Below are positions 1 to 9,025 of a DNA stretch of 64,000 nucleotides, piece after piece. The notes below the pieces were generated by a model, which worked only from the letters and a program-made list of their open reading frames with translations, was not told the DNA's origin and ran no database searches. The DNA comes from Dongia sedimenti. Lineage in GTDB: Bacteria > Pseudomonadota > Alphaproteobacteria > Dongiales > Dongiaceae. Both the position numbers and the translations under genes were made by a program. Positions within the stretch are counted from its first letter, which is position 1. Every line of letters starts with the position of its first letter. Location of the stretch: positions 372,001 through 436,000 of the forward strand of contig JAUYVI010000002.1 in NCBI GenBank assembly GCA_030715195.1. Reading direction: 5' to 3'.

Positions 1-1
1 G

Positions 2-1087
2 CCGCCGGACGCCGAGTTGATCGCCGCGGTTCTGGCCGCGGTCGCGGAGGAGAGCTCGGCCTTCATCTTCAACGACCCCAACCTGAAGGCCGTTCTGAAG
101 CTCGCCGACCAGGTGGCGCCGAGCGATGCCAGCATCCTGATCACCGGTGAATCCGGCACCGGCAAGGAGGTCATGGCGCGCTACGTTCACACCCACTCCA
201 AACGCTCGTCCAAGCCCTTCATCTCGGTGAACTGCGCTGCGATCCCGGAGAACCTGCTGGAATCCGAACTGTTCGGCCATGAGAAAGGCGCCTTCACCGG
301 GGCCGTCGCCCGCCGCATCGGCAAATTCGAAGAGGCAAACGGCGGCACTTTGCTCCTGGACGAAGTCAGCGAGATGCATCCGCGCCTGCAGGCGAAGTTG
401 TTGCGTGCGCTGCAGGAGCGCGAAATCGACCGGGTCGGCGGCTCGCAGCCAGTGAAGGTCGATTTCCGCCTGATCGCCACTTCCAATCGCGACATGCAGG
501 ACGAGGTCAAGAAGGGCAACTTCCGCGAAGACCTGTTTTTCCGCCTGAACGTCATGTCCCTGGAACTGCCGCCGCTCCGCGAACGCCCCGGCGATATTCC
601 CGTTCTGGCGCGGCATTTCGCCAAGAAATACGGCGAGGCCAACGGTATCAAGATCGACGAGATCGCGCCGGAGGTGATGAAGATCCTCGGCGCCCATGAA
701 TGGCGCGGCAACGTGCGCGAGCTCGAGAACACCATGCATCGCGCGGTATTGCTCGCGACCGGGCCGATCATCGGGCCCGAGGCGATCATGCTGACCGGCG
801 GCCGCGGCCTGCCGGTCTCGCGGCCCACCGAACCGACTGCAGCCACGGACGCCGCAGCCAAGGAAGTGGATGCAAACGGCACGGCGGTGCTGGTGGGACG
901 CACCGTGGCGGCCGTCGAGCGCGATCTCATCATCGACACCCTGTCGCATTGCCTCGGCAACCGGACCCACGCCGCCAACATCCTCGGCATCTCGATCCGG
1001 ACCTTGCGCAACAAGCTGAAGCTGTACAGCGAGGAGGGAGTCATGGTCCCGCCGTCGCATGGCGACGTTGATCAAGCCTCGGCCTGA
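2..1087 (+). CDS. flbD: Sigma-54-dependent flagellar regulator FlbD (5' truncated by window edge)
   Basis: Transcription activator of class II/III flagellar genes that works with RNA polymerase-sigma54. The reading frame is open to the first bases, so the N-terminal receiver-like domain lies outside the window. Visible are the AAA+ domain, with Walker A GESGTGK at nt 146-166, the sigma54-contact GAFTGA loop, a LLLDEV Walker B and a GNVRELEN motif, and a C-terminal Fis-type helix-turn-helix ([17 protein letters not shown]). It lies 15 nt upstream of flhA on the same strand, which supports FlbD over other NtrC-family members. The internal TTG at 17 is not a credible start, because homology continues upstream of it. 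Confidence 0.9.
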   Translation, partial: PPDAELIAAVLAAVAEESSAFIFNDPNLKAVLKLADQVAPSDASILITGESGTGKEVMARYVHTHSKRSSKPFISVNCAAIPENLLESELFGHEKGAFTGAVARRIGKFEEANGGTLLLDEVSEMHPRLQAKLLRALQEREIDRVGGSQPVKVDFRLIATSNRDMQDEVKKGNFREDLFFRLNVMSLELPPLRERPGDIPVLARHFAKKYGEANGIKIDEIAPEVMKILGAHEWRGNVRELENTMHRAVLLATGPIIGPEAIMLTGGRGLPVSRPTEPTAATDAAAKEVDANGTAVLVGRTVAAVERDLIIDTLSHCLGNRTHAANILGISIRTLRNKLKLYSEEGVMVPPSHGDVDQASA

Positions 1088-1102
1088 CCGGAGTAGCACT
1101 CG

Positions 1103-3238
1103 ATGACCGAGATCAGCAACGCCGGCGCCCAGCCGTCTCCGCAAGCGGGCGGGGCTGCCGGAATTGGCGCCAACTTCATGCGCTTCACGGCGATGCTGCG
1201 ACGCGGCGAGATTCTGCTCGCTCTCGGACTGATCGCGGTCCTGACCGTCCTGATCCTGCCGATGCCGGCCTGGATGCTGGACATCGCGCTGGCCTTCTCG
1301 ATCACCGTCTCGGTCTTGATCCTGATGGTCGTGCTGTTGATCGAAAAGCCGCTGGAATTCTCGACCTTTCCGACGGTCCTGCTGATCGTCACCATGCTGC
1401 GCCTGTCCCTGAACCTTGCTTCGACGCGCCTGGTCCTGACGCACGGGCACGAGGGCACCGCCGCCGCCGGCCACGTCATCGAGGCGTTCGGCGGCTTCAT
1501 TATGGGCGGCAATTACGTCATCGGCCTGATCGTCTTCGCGATCCTGGTCCTGGTGAACTTCGTCGTCATCACCAAGGGTTCGGGCCGCATCGCCGAAGTT
1601 TCGGCGCGCTTCAGCCTGGACGCGATGCCCGGCAAGCAGATGGCGGTCGATGCCGACCTCTCGGCCGGCCTGATCGACGAGACCGAAGCCAAGCTCCGCC
1701 GCAAGACACTCGAGGACGAGAGCAATTTCTTCGGCGCCATGGACGGCGCGGCGAAGTTTGTGCGCGGCGACGCGATCGCCGGCCTGGTCATCGTCTTCAT
1801 CAACATCGTCGGCGGCATCATCATCGGCGTCGTGCAGCAAGGCCTGAGCATGGGCGAGGCTGCAAAATCCTATACCCTGCTGAGCGTCGGCGACGGTCTG
1901 GTCAGCCAGATTCCCGCACTGATCGTCTCGGTCGGTGCCGGCATGCTGGTGACCAAGGCCGGCATGGTCGGCTCCACCGACAAGGCGCTGTTCAAGCAGC
2001 TGTCCGGCTACCCGCTGGCGCTCGGCCTAGCCGCCTTCCTGATGGCCTTGATGGCGACGCTGCCCGGCATCCCCGCCATCCCGTTCCTGACCCTGGCGAT
2101 CATGGCCGGCGGCGCGGCGTTCATGCTGACGCGGCAACGCAAGCAGGCCGTGGTCGAGGAGGTCCAGCAGCAGAAGAAGAAGGAAGCGTCGGCGCCGGTT
2201 CTGGAAGAACCGATCTCGAGCGCCCTCACCATCGATGCGATCCGGCTGGAACTGGGCTACGGCCTCCTGGGGCTCATCAACACCGAGCGCGGCCATCGCC
2301 TGACCGATCAGATCAAAGCACTGCGGCGCCAGCTCGCGACCGAGATGGGCTTCATCCTGCCGGCGGTCCGGATCCAGGACAACCTGCAGATCAACGCCAA
2401 TTCCTACATCGTGCGGGTGAAGGAGATCGAAGCCGGCCGTGGCGACCTCAGGCCGAACATGATCATGGTCATGGACCCGCGCGGCGACAAGATCGGCATG
2501 GCCGGCGAAGAGACCACCGAGCCCGCCTTCAATCTCCCCGCCATGTGGGTCGACCCTTCCGCACGCGAAGAGGCGCTGTTCCGCGGCTACACCGTGGTCG
2601 ATCCCGCCACCGTGATCACCACCCACTTGACCGAGATCGTCAAGGACAACATGTCCGAACTGCTGTCTCACGCGGAGACTCAGAAGTTGTTGGACGAGTT
2701 GCCGAAGGAACAGCAGAAGCTGGTCGCCGATCTGATCCCCAGCCAGATTTCCGTCGGCGGCGTGCAGCGGGTGCTGCAGAATCTGCTCGGCGAGCGCGTT
2801 TCGATCCGCGACCTGTCGAACGTCCTCGAAGGCATCTCCGAGGCCTGCGGCTATTCCCGCAACATCACCTCGATCGTCGAACATGTGCGGGCACGCCTGG
2901 CGCGGCAGATCTCGGATTCCGCCACCGATGCCGGCGGCGTCATTCCGCTGGTCACCCTCTCGCCGGAATGGGAGCAGGCGTTCTCGGATTCGATCGCCGG
3001 CGACGGCGAGGAGCGCCACCTGGTCATGCCGCCGACCCAGCTCCAGCAGTTCATCCAGGCGGTGCGCCAGACCTTCGAGCGCTTCGCCATCATGGGTGAG
3101 ACTCCGGTCCTGTTGACCAGCCCGGGCATCCGGCCCTTCGTCCGTTCGATCGTCGAACGCTTCCGCGCAACCACCATGGTGATGTCGCAGAACGAGATCC
3201 ACGCCAAGGCCAAGATCCGCACCTTGGGCCAGATCTGA
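1103..3238 (+). CDS. flhA: Flagellar biosynthesis protein FlhA
   Basis: Core inner-membrane component of the flagellar type III export gate. The 711 residues match the usual family length. There are about eight hydrophobic segments between residues 35 and 345. The conserved FHIPEP-family stretch (FPTVLLIVTMLRLSLNLAST) is at about 89-108, followed by a linker and a large cytoplasmic domain that docks export chaperones and substrates. The ATG follows a weak GGAG 9 nt upstream and the gene is 15 nt from flbD, so the two are probably co-transcribed. It is followed by flhF after 34 nt. Nothing appears broken or unusual. Confidence 0.97.
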   Translation: MTEISNAGAQPSPQAGGAAGIGANFMRFTAMLRRGEILLALGLIAVLTVLILPMPAWMLDIALAFSITVSVLILMVVLLIEKPLEFSTFPTVLLIVTMLRLSLNLASTRLVLTHGHEGTAAAGHVIEAFGGFIMGGNYVIGLIVFAILVLVNFVVITKGSGRIAEVSARFSLDAMPGKQMAVDADLSAGLIDETEAKLRRKTLEDESNFFGAMDGAAKFVRGDAIAGLVIVFINIVGGIIIGVVQQGLSMGEAAKSYTLLSVGDGLVSQIPALIVSVGAGMLVTKAGMVGSTDKALFKQLSGYPLALGLAAFLMALMATLPGIPAIPFLTLAIMAGGAAFMLTRQRKQAVVEEVQQQKKKEASAPVLEEPISSALTIDAIRLELGYGLLGLINTERGHRLTDQIKALRRQLATEMGFILPAVRIQDNLQINANSYIVRVKEIEAGRGDLRPNMIMVMDPRGDKIGMAGEETTEPAFNLPAMWVDPSAREEALFRGYTVVDPATVITTHLTEIVKDNMSELLSHAETQKLLDELPKEQQKLVADLIPSQISVGGVQRVLQNLLGERVSIRDLSNVLEGISEACGYSRNITSIVEHVRARLARQISDSATDAGGVIPLVTLSPEWEQAFSDSIAGDGEERHLVMPPTQLQQFIQAVRQTFERFAIMGETPVLLTSPGIRPFVRSIVERFRATTMVMSQNEIHAKAKIRTLGQI

Positions 3239-3255
3239 TCGCATGCCGGGCCGCC

Positions 3256-3264
3256 TGGTATAAT
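3256..3264 (+). promoter_or_regulatory. Extended -10 (TGG-TATAAT) just upstream of flhF
   Basis: TG-N-TATAAT ends 8 nt before the flhF ATG at 3273. No Shine-Dalgarno sequence lies between them and no good -35 hexamer lies 17 bp upstream. If it is used, transcription would begin almost at the start codon and give a leaderless flhF message. The alternative is a chance AT-rich match in a GC-rich genome. Confidence 0.35.
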
Positions 3265-3272
3265 ATAAGCCC

Positions 3273-4334
3273 ATGCGACTTCGGACCTTCAGCGCAGCGA
3301 CGATGAGCGAGGCCATCCGCCTGGTGCGCGATGAGCTCGGCCCTGATGCCGTGATCCTCAGCACCGAGACCGCGGGCAAGCAGGTGAAGATCACCGCCGC
3401 CCTGGATCGCACCGCGATCCTGGAGCCTGCGCCCCTGCTCGCCGTCGAGCCGATGGATGCGATTGCCGGCGCGCTCGATTTCCACCGCGCGCCGGAGCTG
3501 CTGACCGAACGGCTGCTGACGCTGGCCGAGAATTTCCTCTTGGAGAACCCGCGCCAGGCCCTGGGTGCCGCTCTGCGCTCCCGGTTCGGCTACAGCCCGA
3601 TCCTGCAGACCCGGCCGGAGCGGCCGATCATGCTGGTCGGCCTGCCGGGCGCCGGCAAGACCGCGACCCTGGCCAAGCTCGCCGCCGGCGCGCGGGCCGC
3701 CAAATGGCCGGTCATCGCCATCACCTGCGACCTGGCCAAGGCCGGGGGCATCGACCAGCTCGCGACCTATGCCAAGGCGATCGGCATCACCGCCTACCAG
3801 GCGAAGAATGCCGGCGCCCTGAAACGCGCCGTCGGCGCCGCACCGGAGGGCGCCCTGGTGCTGATCGACACGGCCGGCATCAATCCGTTGAAGCCGGACG
3901 ATATGGCCGCTTTGTCCGATCTGGCCGCCGCCGCCAAGGCCGAGCCGGTCCTGGTCCTGGCCGCCGGGGGCGATGTCTCGGAATCCGGCGAGCAGGGCCA
4001 ATTGTTCTCGGAAATCGGCTGCCAGCGCCTGATTGCGACCCGGATCGATGCCGCCCGGCGCTATGGCGCGCTGCTTGCTTGCGCCGAGGGTGGCAAGCTG
4101 GCCTTTGCGGAATTCGGGGTATCTCCGGAAATCGCCAGCGGGCTGATGTTCTTCGGGGCCGATGCGCTGGCCCGGCTCCTGATGCCGCAAGAGATGGCGG
4201 AAGGGCCGAAACGCGCGCAAAATGAGGCCACCGCCGCACGAGTCGACGCGCGATTCGGCGGCGTGGCGGGTAAGAAGCCGGATTCCGAAGGGGCGAGCGG
4301 AAGCCGGAAGCGACCAATGGGATCAAAAACATGA
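3273..4334 (+). CDS. flhF: Flagellar SRP-family GTPase FlhF
   Basis: SRP-type GTPase that sets the position of polar flagella. The N-terminus (MRLRTFSAATMSEAIRLVR) is the typical FlhF opening. The GTPase motifs are G1 GLPGAGKT at 123-130 and DTAG at 199-202. At 353 residues it is of normal size, ending in a poorly conserved basic tail after about residue 305. Its stop overlaps the flhG-like start by 4 nt (ATGA), which points to translational coupling of the positioning GTPase and the number-control ATPase. No Shine-Dalgarno sequence is evident, and a TATAAT lies 8 nt upstream. Confidence 0.95.
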   Translation: MRLRTFSAATMSEAIRLVRDELGPDAVILSTETAGKQVKITAALDRTAILEPAPLLAVEPMDAIAGALDFHRAPELLTERLLTLAENFLLENPRQALGAALRSRFGYSPILQTRPERPIMLVGLPGAGKTATLAKLAAGARAAKWPVIAITCDLAKAGGIDQLATYAKAIGITAYQAKNAGALKRAVGAAPEGALVLIDTAGINPLKPDDMAALSDLAAAAKAEPVLVLAAGGDVSESGEQGQLFSEIGCQRLIATRIDAARRYGALLACAEGGKLAFAEFGVSPEIASGLMFFGADALARLLMPQEMAEGPKRAQNEATAARVDARFGGVAGKKPDSEGASGSRKRPMGSKT

Positions 4335-5167
4335 ATGAGTCACCCGTCCGCTCGGCGACCACGCCGTCGGATGACCCCATCGCCAATGTAATTGCCGTCG
4401 CCTCCGGCAAAGGCGGCGTCGGCAAGACTTGGCTCAGCATCTCGCTGGCCCAGGCGCTGGCCAAGCTCGGCCAGCGGGTGCTGCTGTTCGACGGCGATCT
4501 CGGCCTCGCCAATGTCGACGTGCAGCTCGGCATCCAGCCCGGCATGGATCTCGGCACCGCGCTCGAGCGCCACCTGCCCTTGAGCCGCGCCGTCATCAAC
4601 TATCCGAGCGGCGGCTTCGACCTGATCGCCGGGCGCTCCGGCTCCGGCAGCTTGGCCAGCATGCCGATCAACCGGCTGCAGGCACTGGCGCAGGGCCTTC
4701 GCGCGGTCGGCGAGTCCTACGGCCGCGTCGTGGTCGACCTCGGCGCCGGCATCGAGCGCCCGGTGCGCTATCTCGCCAGCCGCGCCGGCTTCTGCTTGGT
4801 CGTCACCACCGATGAGCCCACCGCCCTCACCGATGCCTATGCGCTGATCAAGATGGTGACGCTCGACGCCCAGGAGCAGCACAAGGACACGCCGCTCGGC
4901 GTGGTCGTGAACATGGCGGCCAGCCGCGAGATCGGCCAGCGCACCTATGAGACTCTCTCCAAGGCCTGCGAGCGATTCCTGAAGCGTCGCATCCCGCTGC
5001 TCGGCGTGATCCGCCGCGATCCCAAGGTGCGCGACGCGATCTCGACCCAGACACCGCTGTTGGTCAGGCACCCGAGCAGCCCGGCCGCGCTCGACATCGA
5101 AGCGCTGGCGCGCAAGGTGCAGGAGGTGACCGGCGGCGAGCTGACGCCGGCGAGGCGCGGCGCATGA
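4331..5167 (+). CDS. flhG: MinD/ParA-family ATPase, FlhG-like (flagellar number control)
   Basis: Membrane-associated ATPase that normally restrains FlhF and flagellar number. The deviant Walker A KGGVGKT is at residues 27-33, and the MinD-type DGDLGLANVD motif at 54-63. The 278-residue length fits FlhG/YlxH/FleN. The start overlaps the flhF stop by 4 nt, which is the strongest argument for FlhG over a plasmid ParA or MinD. The first 15 or so residues are disordered; the DQAIR-type activation motif of some FlhG proteins is not obvious. Confidence 0.92.
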   Translation: MNESPVRSATTPSDDPIANVIAVASGKGGVGKTWLSISLAQALAKLGQRVLLFDGDLGLANVDVQLGIQPGMDLGTALERHLPLSRAVINYPSGGFDLIAGRSGSGSLASMPINRLQALAQGLRAVGESYGRVVVDLGAGIERPVRYLASRAGFCLVVTTDEPTALTDAYALIKMVTLDAQEQHKDTPLGVVVNMAASREIGQRTYETLSKACERFLKRRIPLLGVIRRDPKVRDAISTQTPLLVRHPSSPAALDIEALARKVQEVTGGELTPARRGA

Positions 5168-5192
5168 CCCCCGTCGCGCGCAGCCGGGGCGC

Positions 5193-7166
5193 ATGAGCGA
5201 CCTCTTCAATCCGATCAGCCGAAATCCCGCCGGTTTCACGGGGCCGACCCTGCTGACCGGCATCGTTCCGGATCCGCCGCGCAGCCTGCTCGAATTGGCG
5301 ACCGGAACGATCCTCAAGGGGACCGTGCTCGGAAAAGGCTCGGATGGACTGACCACCGTCGCCACCGAGAGAGGTACGGTCACCCTCGCCACCAACGCCC
5401 AGCTTCCCGTCGGCAGCGCCGTGATGCTCGAAGTCCGCAATGCGGGCGACCGGCTGCAGGTCCTGATCCTCTCGGTCGAAACCTCGAGCGGACGCGGCTC
5501 GCCGGCGCATCAGTCGGCCAGCGGCCAAGCCGGCGGCCCGGCCTCGACCGGCACACCGTCAAGCGGTGCTGCGGCCGGCACCTCAGACCAGGCCGCGGCG
5601 CAGCCGAGCCCGCGCCCCGCCGCACCGCCGCCGATCGAGATCGTCGGCAGCAGCGTGAAGGCGATCGTGGTCCAGGTGCCGGCGGCAACCTCTCTTCTCC
5701 CGACGCCCGACGTCGACGTCGAGCCCTTCACCGCCCCGAGCCTGCCGGTCTCGGTCCCGGCCGACGCCGCGCAGAAGGCACAACTGCTGGCCCAGGCCAG
5801 GCTCCTCGTTCAGACGCCCAATGCGGTCGCCGCACCTGCCAGCACCGGCGTCGATCCCAACGCGCCGGCGATTGTACAGCCGCCGGGGACCGGCACGCCG
5901 CCACCGGCCACGACCACACCACCTGCCGCCACTCCCCAGCCCAATCTCGCCGCACTGATCGAATCCTCTCTGCCGCAACCCGGCGGCACCACGCTGCAGC
6001 CCGAAGTCGCCACGCGCATCGCCGCCCTGTTCGCCGCCGCCTCCGGCGAGACGGCGTCGCCCCTGCCAGGAGCGCCGACCGCAGCGATCGGCGTGCCGAC
6101 GACGACGGCCGGTCCGTTGCTGGCGCAGCTCCTCGTGGGCAATACGGCGCCGGCCGGCCCGACCCCGCCGCCGACCAACGTGCCGGCCCAGACACTCGCC
6201 AACGGCACCGAGCTTACGCTGCATGTCGTCGCCGTCCTGCCGAGCAAGGGCGGCGAGATCGAGATCGCGCCGGAAGCCGCGCGCCTGACCGGCGCGGTGG
6301 CGCCGCTGATCGGCAAGGTGCTGGGCTATACCCGTGCCGGCCATGCCGTCATCGACACGCCGAATGGCCAGTTGATGATGCAGGAGCGGACGCGTTTGCC
6401 GGTGGGCGCCCAGGTGGCGCTGGTTCTGGAGCCGGCCGTCGCCCCGCCGGCGATCGCCTTGCCGCCGATCACCAGCCCACAGCAGGCTTTGCTCTATCTA
6501 TCGAGCGGCTGGCCGACCTTGGATGACCTGCTCACCGTGCTGCGCGGTACGGGCGCCGCGCCCGGCGATCCCGCAAGCCCGGTGCCGCCCGGCATTCCGC
6601 AGACCGGACCGAAGCTTGCGGCCGGCCTGGCCACGGCGATCAACGCGCTGCGCGCCGGAGAAATCGAGAAGCTGGTCGGGGCGATGCTGGCCGCGCGGAA
6701 GCTGCCCAGCGACAAGGAAGAGATGGTGAAGCGCCTCAAGGAGGAATTCACCCAGCTCTCCGATCTCGCCAAGGACCGGCCGTCGGTCGACTGGCGCGCG
6801 CTCTTCCTGCCGGTCTATGATCCGCGGATCGGCCTCACCCAGATCAATCTCTACTATCGCCACAACAGCGGCGAGGGCAGCGACAAGGACAAGAAGGACC
6901 AGGGGACCCGCTTCCTGGTCGATGTGAACTTCGCGGCGCTCGGCGCCTTCCAGCTCGACGGCCTCATTCGCGGCAAGCGCTTCGACCTGATGATCCGCAG
7001 CCGCAGCCGCCTCTCGCGCAACCAGCGCCAGGAGATCGCCGCCATCTTCGACAATGCGCTCGAGGTCGGCGGCGGCACCGGCGCGTTGGAGTTCCGCACC
7101 GTCGAGGTGTTCCCGGTCTCGCCGCTCGACGAGCTGCGGCAGTCTCACGACCACCTGACCGCATAA
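5193..7166 (+). CDS. FliK-like flagellar hook-length control protein (divergent)
   Basis: A 657-residue protein with three parts. The N-terminal domain (about 1-95) is rich in G/T/V and contains a beta-type LATNAQLPVGSAVMLEV stretch. Residues 95-340 are a long Pro/Ala/Thr-rich linker, like the flexible ruler region of FliK. The C-terminal domain (about 510-655) has RFLVDVNFAALGAFQLDG and a late FRTVEVFPVSPL. The opening beta motif recurs at 395-410 (RTRLPVGAQVALVLEP). The position directly behind flhF-flhG supports a flagellar role. The assignment rests on architecture and context, since FliK proteins diverge strongly. It ends 3 nt before a strong hairpin. Confidence 0.7.
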   Translation: MSDLFNPISRNPAGFTGPTLLTGIVPDPPRSLLELATGTILKGTVLGKGSDGLTTVATERGTVTLATNAQLPVGSAVMLEVRNAGDRLQVLILSVETSSGRGSPAHQSASGQAGGPASTGTPSSGAAAGTSDQAAAQPSPRPAAPPPIEIVGSSVKAIVVQVPAATSLLPTPDVDVEPFTAPSLPVSVPADAAQKAQLLAQARLLVQTPNAVAAPASTGVDPNAPAIVQPPGTGTPPPATTTPPAATPQPNLAALIESSLPQPGGTTLQPEVATRIAALFAAASGETASPLPGAPTAAIGVPTTTAGPLLAQLLVGNTAPAGPTPPPTNVPAQTLANGTELTLHVVAVLPSKGGEIEIAPEAARLTGAVAPLIGKVLGYTRAGHAVIDTPNGQLMMQERTRLPVGAQVALVLEPAVAPPAIALPPITSPQQALLYLSSGWPTLDDLLTVLRGTGAAPGDPASPVPPGIPQTGPKLAAGLATAINALRAGEIEKLVGAMLAARKLPSDKEEMVKRLKEEFTQLSDLAKDRPSVDWRALFLPVYDPRIGLTQINLYYRHNSGEGSDKDKKDQGTRFLVDVNFAALGAFQLDGLIRGKRFDLMIRSRSRLSRNQRQEIAAIFDNALEVGGGTGALEFRTVEVFPVSPLDELRQSHDHLTA

Positions 7167-7168
7167 AA

Positions 7169-7198
7169 GAGGCCGGCGGAGTGAACTCCGCCGGCCTC
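7169..7198. terminator. Bidirectional hairpin terminator between fliK-like and PRC genes
   Basis: A 13-14 bp perfect GC-rich stem (GAGGCCGGCGGAG / CTCCGCCGGCCTC) with a 2-4 nt loop lies between two convergent genes ending at 7166 and 7221. There is no long U tract on either side, so it is assigned from stem strength and position. Confidence 0.8.
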
Positions 7199-7220
7199 CA
7201 ACGAGATCCTGCGTAACGGC

Positions 7221-8036
7221 CTAGCCGTTCGACGCCTTGTACTCCGGCATTTCCTTCAACGCGTTCTTGTCCATGTTGACGACCGCCTGCAGCGAGCCGT
7301 CCTTATTCGTCATCTTGATCTGGTTCCAGGCCAGCTTGACGGGGTGGGTGCCGATGCCGAGGAACCCGCCGACATCGACGACCACGCCCGAGACCTTCCC
7401 GGAATCATCCAACAGGACTTCGCTGATCTCGCCGACGGTGTCGTTGGCATTGTTGACGACGTTGACGCCCACCACCTTGCTGGCATTGATCGAGCCATCG
7501 GCGTTCAGCGCCGCCGGGCGGCTGTTGTTGGCCGCGGTGGTCGCTGCGGTTGTCGGCTCCTGCGTCCCGTCCGTCGCATAGACTTGGCCGGTTTCGTTCA
7601 GGACCTTGCCGCGATTCACGTCCTGGCTATAGGAATAGCCCGCTGCCGCCTGCGCGCTCTCCTTGGTCAGGCTGCTGTGGATGTTGCCATCCGCATCGGC
7701 CTTGAGATCCTTCCACGGCACCGAGATGCGCTTCTCGGCTTCGAGCCAGCCGCTCACATCGAGGACAACCGAGGTCACCTTGCCCTTGGTATCGACGATC
7801 ACGCTTTCGATCTCGCCGACGGTCTTGCCGTTGTTATCGACCACGTCCTCGCCGATCAGCTTGCCCGCATCGACCGCGGTGACGCCGAGATTGGTCGAGG
7901 CGTTGGTGCTGGTCGCGGCCGGCTTGGTGGCCGGCGCCGTGGTCGCGTCCTGCGCCAAAGCCGGCTGCGCGACGGCGAGTGCCGTGACCAAGCCGCCGAT
8001 CAGCAGGCCGCTGTTCATCAGGTTCATCTTGTTCAT
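7221..8036 (-). CDS. Secreted protein with two PRC-barrel domains
   Basis: A 271-residue protein starting with a signal peptide (LLIGGLVTALAVAQPALAQ). It has two PRC-barrel repeats, at about residues 50-120 and 180-255. Each carries an 'xGxxVG-EI-x-VLxD-xGKV-xxVVxDVxGxLg' pattern. An Ala/Thr/Asn-rich linker separates them. PRC-barrels are small beta barrels used in RNA processing and photosynthetic and envelope proteins; the ligand here is unknown. The start at 8036 is chosen over 8048 because GGAG sits 6 nt upstream of it. A second PRC gene lies immediately upstream, so the two probably share a function, perhaps in envelope stress. Neither is a known flagellar component. Confidence 0.85.
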   Translation of the reverse strand: MNKMNLMNSGLLIGGLVTALAVAQPALAQDATTAPATKPAATSTNASTNLGVTAVDAGKLIGEDVVDNNGKTVGEIESVIVDTKGKVTSVVLDVSGWLEAEKRISVPWKDLKADADGNIHSSLTKESAQAAAGYSYSQDVNRGKVLNETGQVYATDGTQEPTTAATTAANNSRPAALNADGSINASKVVGVNVVNNANDTVGEISEVLLDDSGKVSGVVVDVGGFLGIGTHPVKLAWNQIKMTNKDGSLQAVVNMDKNALKEMPEYKASNG

Positions 8037-8092
8037 TGTGATCTCCATAAAAGAGTCCGGCGCACCCCATCAGCGCGTCGGTAAGCCGTGGA

Positions 8093-8488
8093 TCAGATCC
8101 AATACGGCGGAACGCCGAAATGGCTGTAGACCCGCGAGTTCCAGTCCATGTCGCGGTAATGACCGTCGCCCGCCGGAATCTCGTTGGGCGCGTCCTTGAG
8201 GACGGAGTCATCGACGTTGGCGACGTAGCCGTCGAGGCTGGTGTCGTAATGCAGAACGCTCCAGGGAATGGCGCGCCGGGTTTCGCCCAGGCCGAGAAAT
8301 CCGCCAAAGGCTGCGACCGCGTAGGCGACATGGCCCGAGGTCTTGTCGATCATGATATCCTCAACCTCGCCGGCCCGTTCGCCCTTGCTGTTAAAAAGCT
8401 TCGTTCCATTGACCTTGGACGCGGCGATCAAATTGACCGTCTCGTCTTTCTTCAAGGTGTCCTGGCTGCGGGGAATCGCCTGTGCCAT
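8093..8488 (-). CDS. Cytoplasmic PRC-barrel domain protein
   Basis: A 131-residue protein with no signal peptide and a single PRC-barrel at about 15-100 (NSKGERAGEVEDIMID, then VAYAVAAFGGFLGLGETRRAIPW). The C-terminal tail is rich in aromatic residues and ends PPYWI. This is a common stand-alone alphaproteobacterial PRC protein with no assigned substrate. It lies 56 nt upstream of the secreted two-PRC protein in the same direction. A good GAGGAGAG ribosome site precedes the ATG, and its promoter region contains a CGATTAA/TTAATCG dyad. Confidence 0.85.
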   Translation of the reverse strand: MAQAIPRSQDTLKKDETVNLIAASKVNGTKLFNSKGERAGEVEDIMIDKTSGHVAYAVAAFGGFLGLGETRRAIPWSVLHYDTSLDGYVANVDDSVLKDAPNEIPAGDGHYRDMDWNSRVYSHFGVPPYWI

Positions 8489-8500
8489 ACGCTCTCTCCT

Positions 8501-8531
8501 CGATTAATCCCGTTTCACAACCGGTTAATCG
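8501..8531. promoter_or_regulatory. Inverted repeat in the promoter of the PRC gene pair
   Basis: CGATTAA (8501-8507) and TTAATCG (8525-8531) form a perfect 7-bp dyad with a 17-bp spacer. The palindrome AACCGGTT overlaps the outer arm. It sits just upstream of the PRC gene start. Both arms contain TTAA, but the spacing is 17, not the 7 of a CtrA box, so a different regulator would have to be invoked. Confidence 0.35.
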
Positions 8532-8599
8532 GTGCAGGCGCATTCAGTTCCAGCGCAGGGCAAGCGAATTTCGGAGCGGTTGTCGGGAACCAGCGACGG

Positions 8600-9025
8600 T
8601 TAGAGCGTGGTGTCCTTCTTGCGACGGTGGAGCTGCAAGCCGACCTCATCGGCACGGTTCTGCTCTCGCCGGCGCTGTGCGACGCGCTGACGTTGCGCCC
8701 GGTTGGCGATCGTCTGCTCGGTCTTCTTCAACTCGGCGAAGGATTCCATGATCTGGTCGCGGAGTTTGTCGAGCTCGGCGCTGAGGTCGGCGATCGACTT
8801 CTCGATCCGCTCCCGCCGTTCCGCCATCATCCGCTTGTAATCCGGCAGGACCCGCTGCAGCTCGAGATCGTTGCGGGCGGCTTCGACCTCGTTGGCGACC
8901 TCTTCGTCCAGCCGGCGGACATCGCCGCGCAACCGGTCGATCAGCGCCTCGAGATCGGTCGCCTGGCGCCGTTTCTCGTCCAGCGTCCATTTCTGCAGAC
9001 GCAGCATCTGCTCGAGACCGCTCAT
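8600..9025 (-). CDS. fliJ: Flagellar export protein FliJ
   Basis: Coiled-coil stalk protein that couples the FliI ATPase ring to FlhA in the flagellar export apparatus. The 141 residues are almost entirely charged heptad-type helix, with the typical N-terminal 'MSGLEQMLRLQKWTLDEKRR' pattern and a basic C-terminus. The start overlaps the end of fliI by 4 nt (ATGA), and fliI-fliJ is the normal gene order. Sequence conservation in FliJ is low, so context carries much of the weight. Confidence 0.9.
   Translation of the reverse strand: MSGLEQMLRLQKWTLDEKRRQATDLEALIDRLRGDVRRLDEEVANEVEAARNDLELQRVLPDYKRMMAERRERIEKSIADLSAELDKLRDQIMESFAELKKTEQTIANRAQRQRVAQRRREQNRADEVGLQLHRRKKDTTL

Noticed and set aside
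2027-3412. 461-residue minus-strand frame opposite flhA
   Set aside because: It is a shadow of the cytoplasmic domain of flhA, with no domain of its own.
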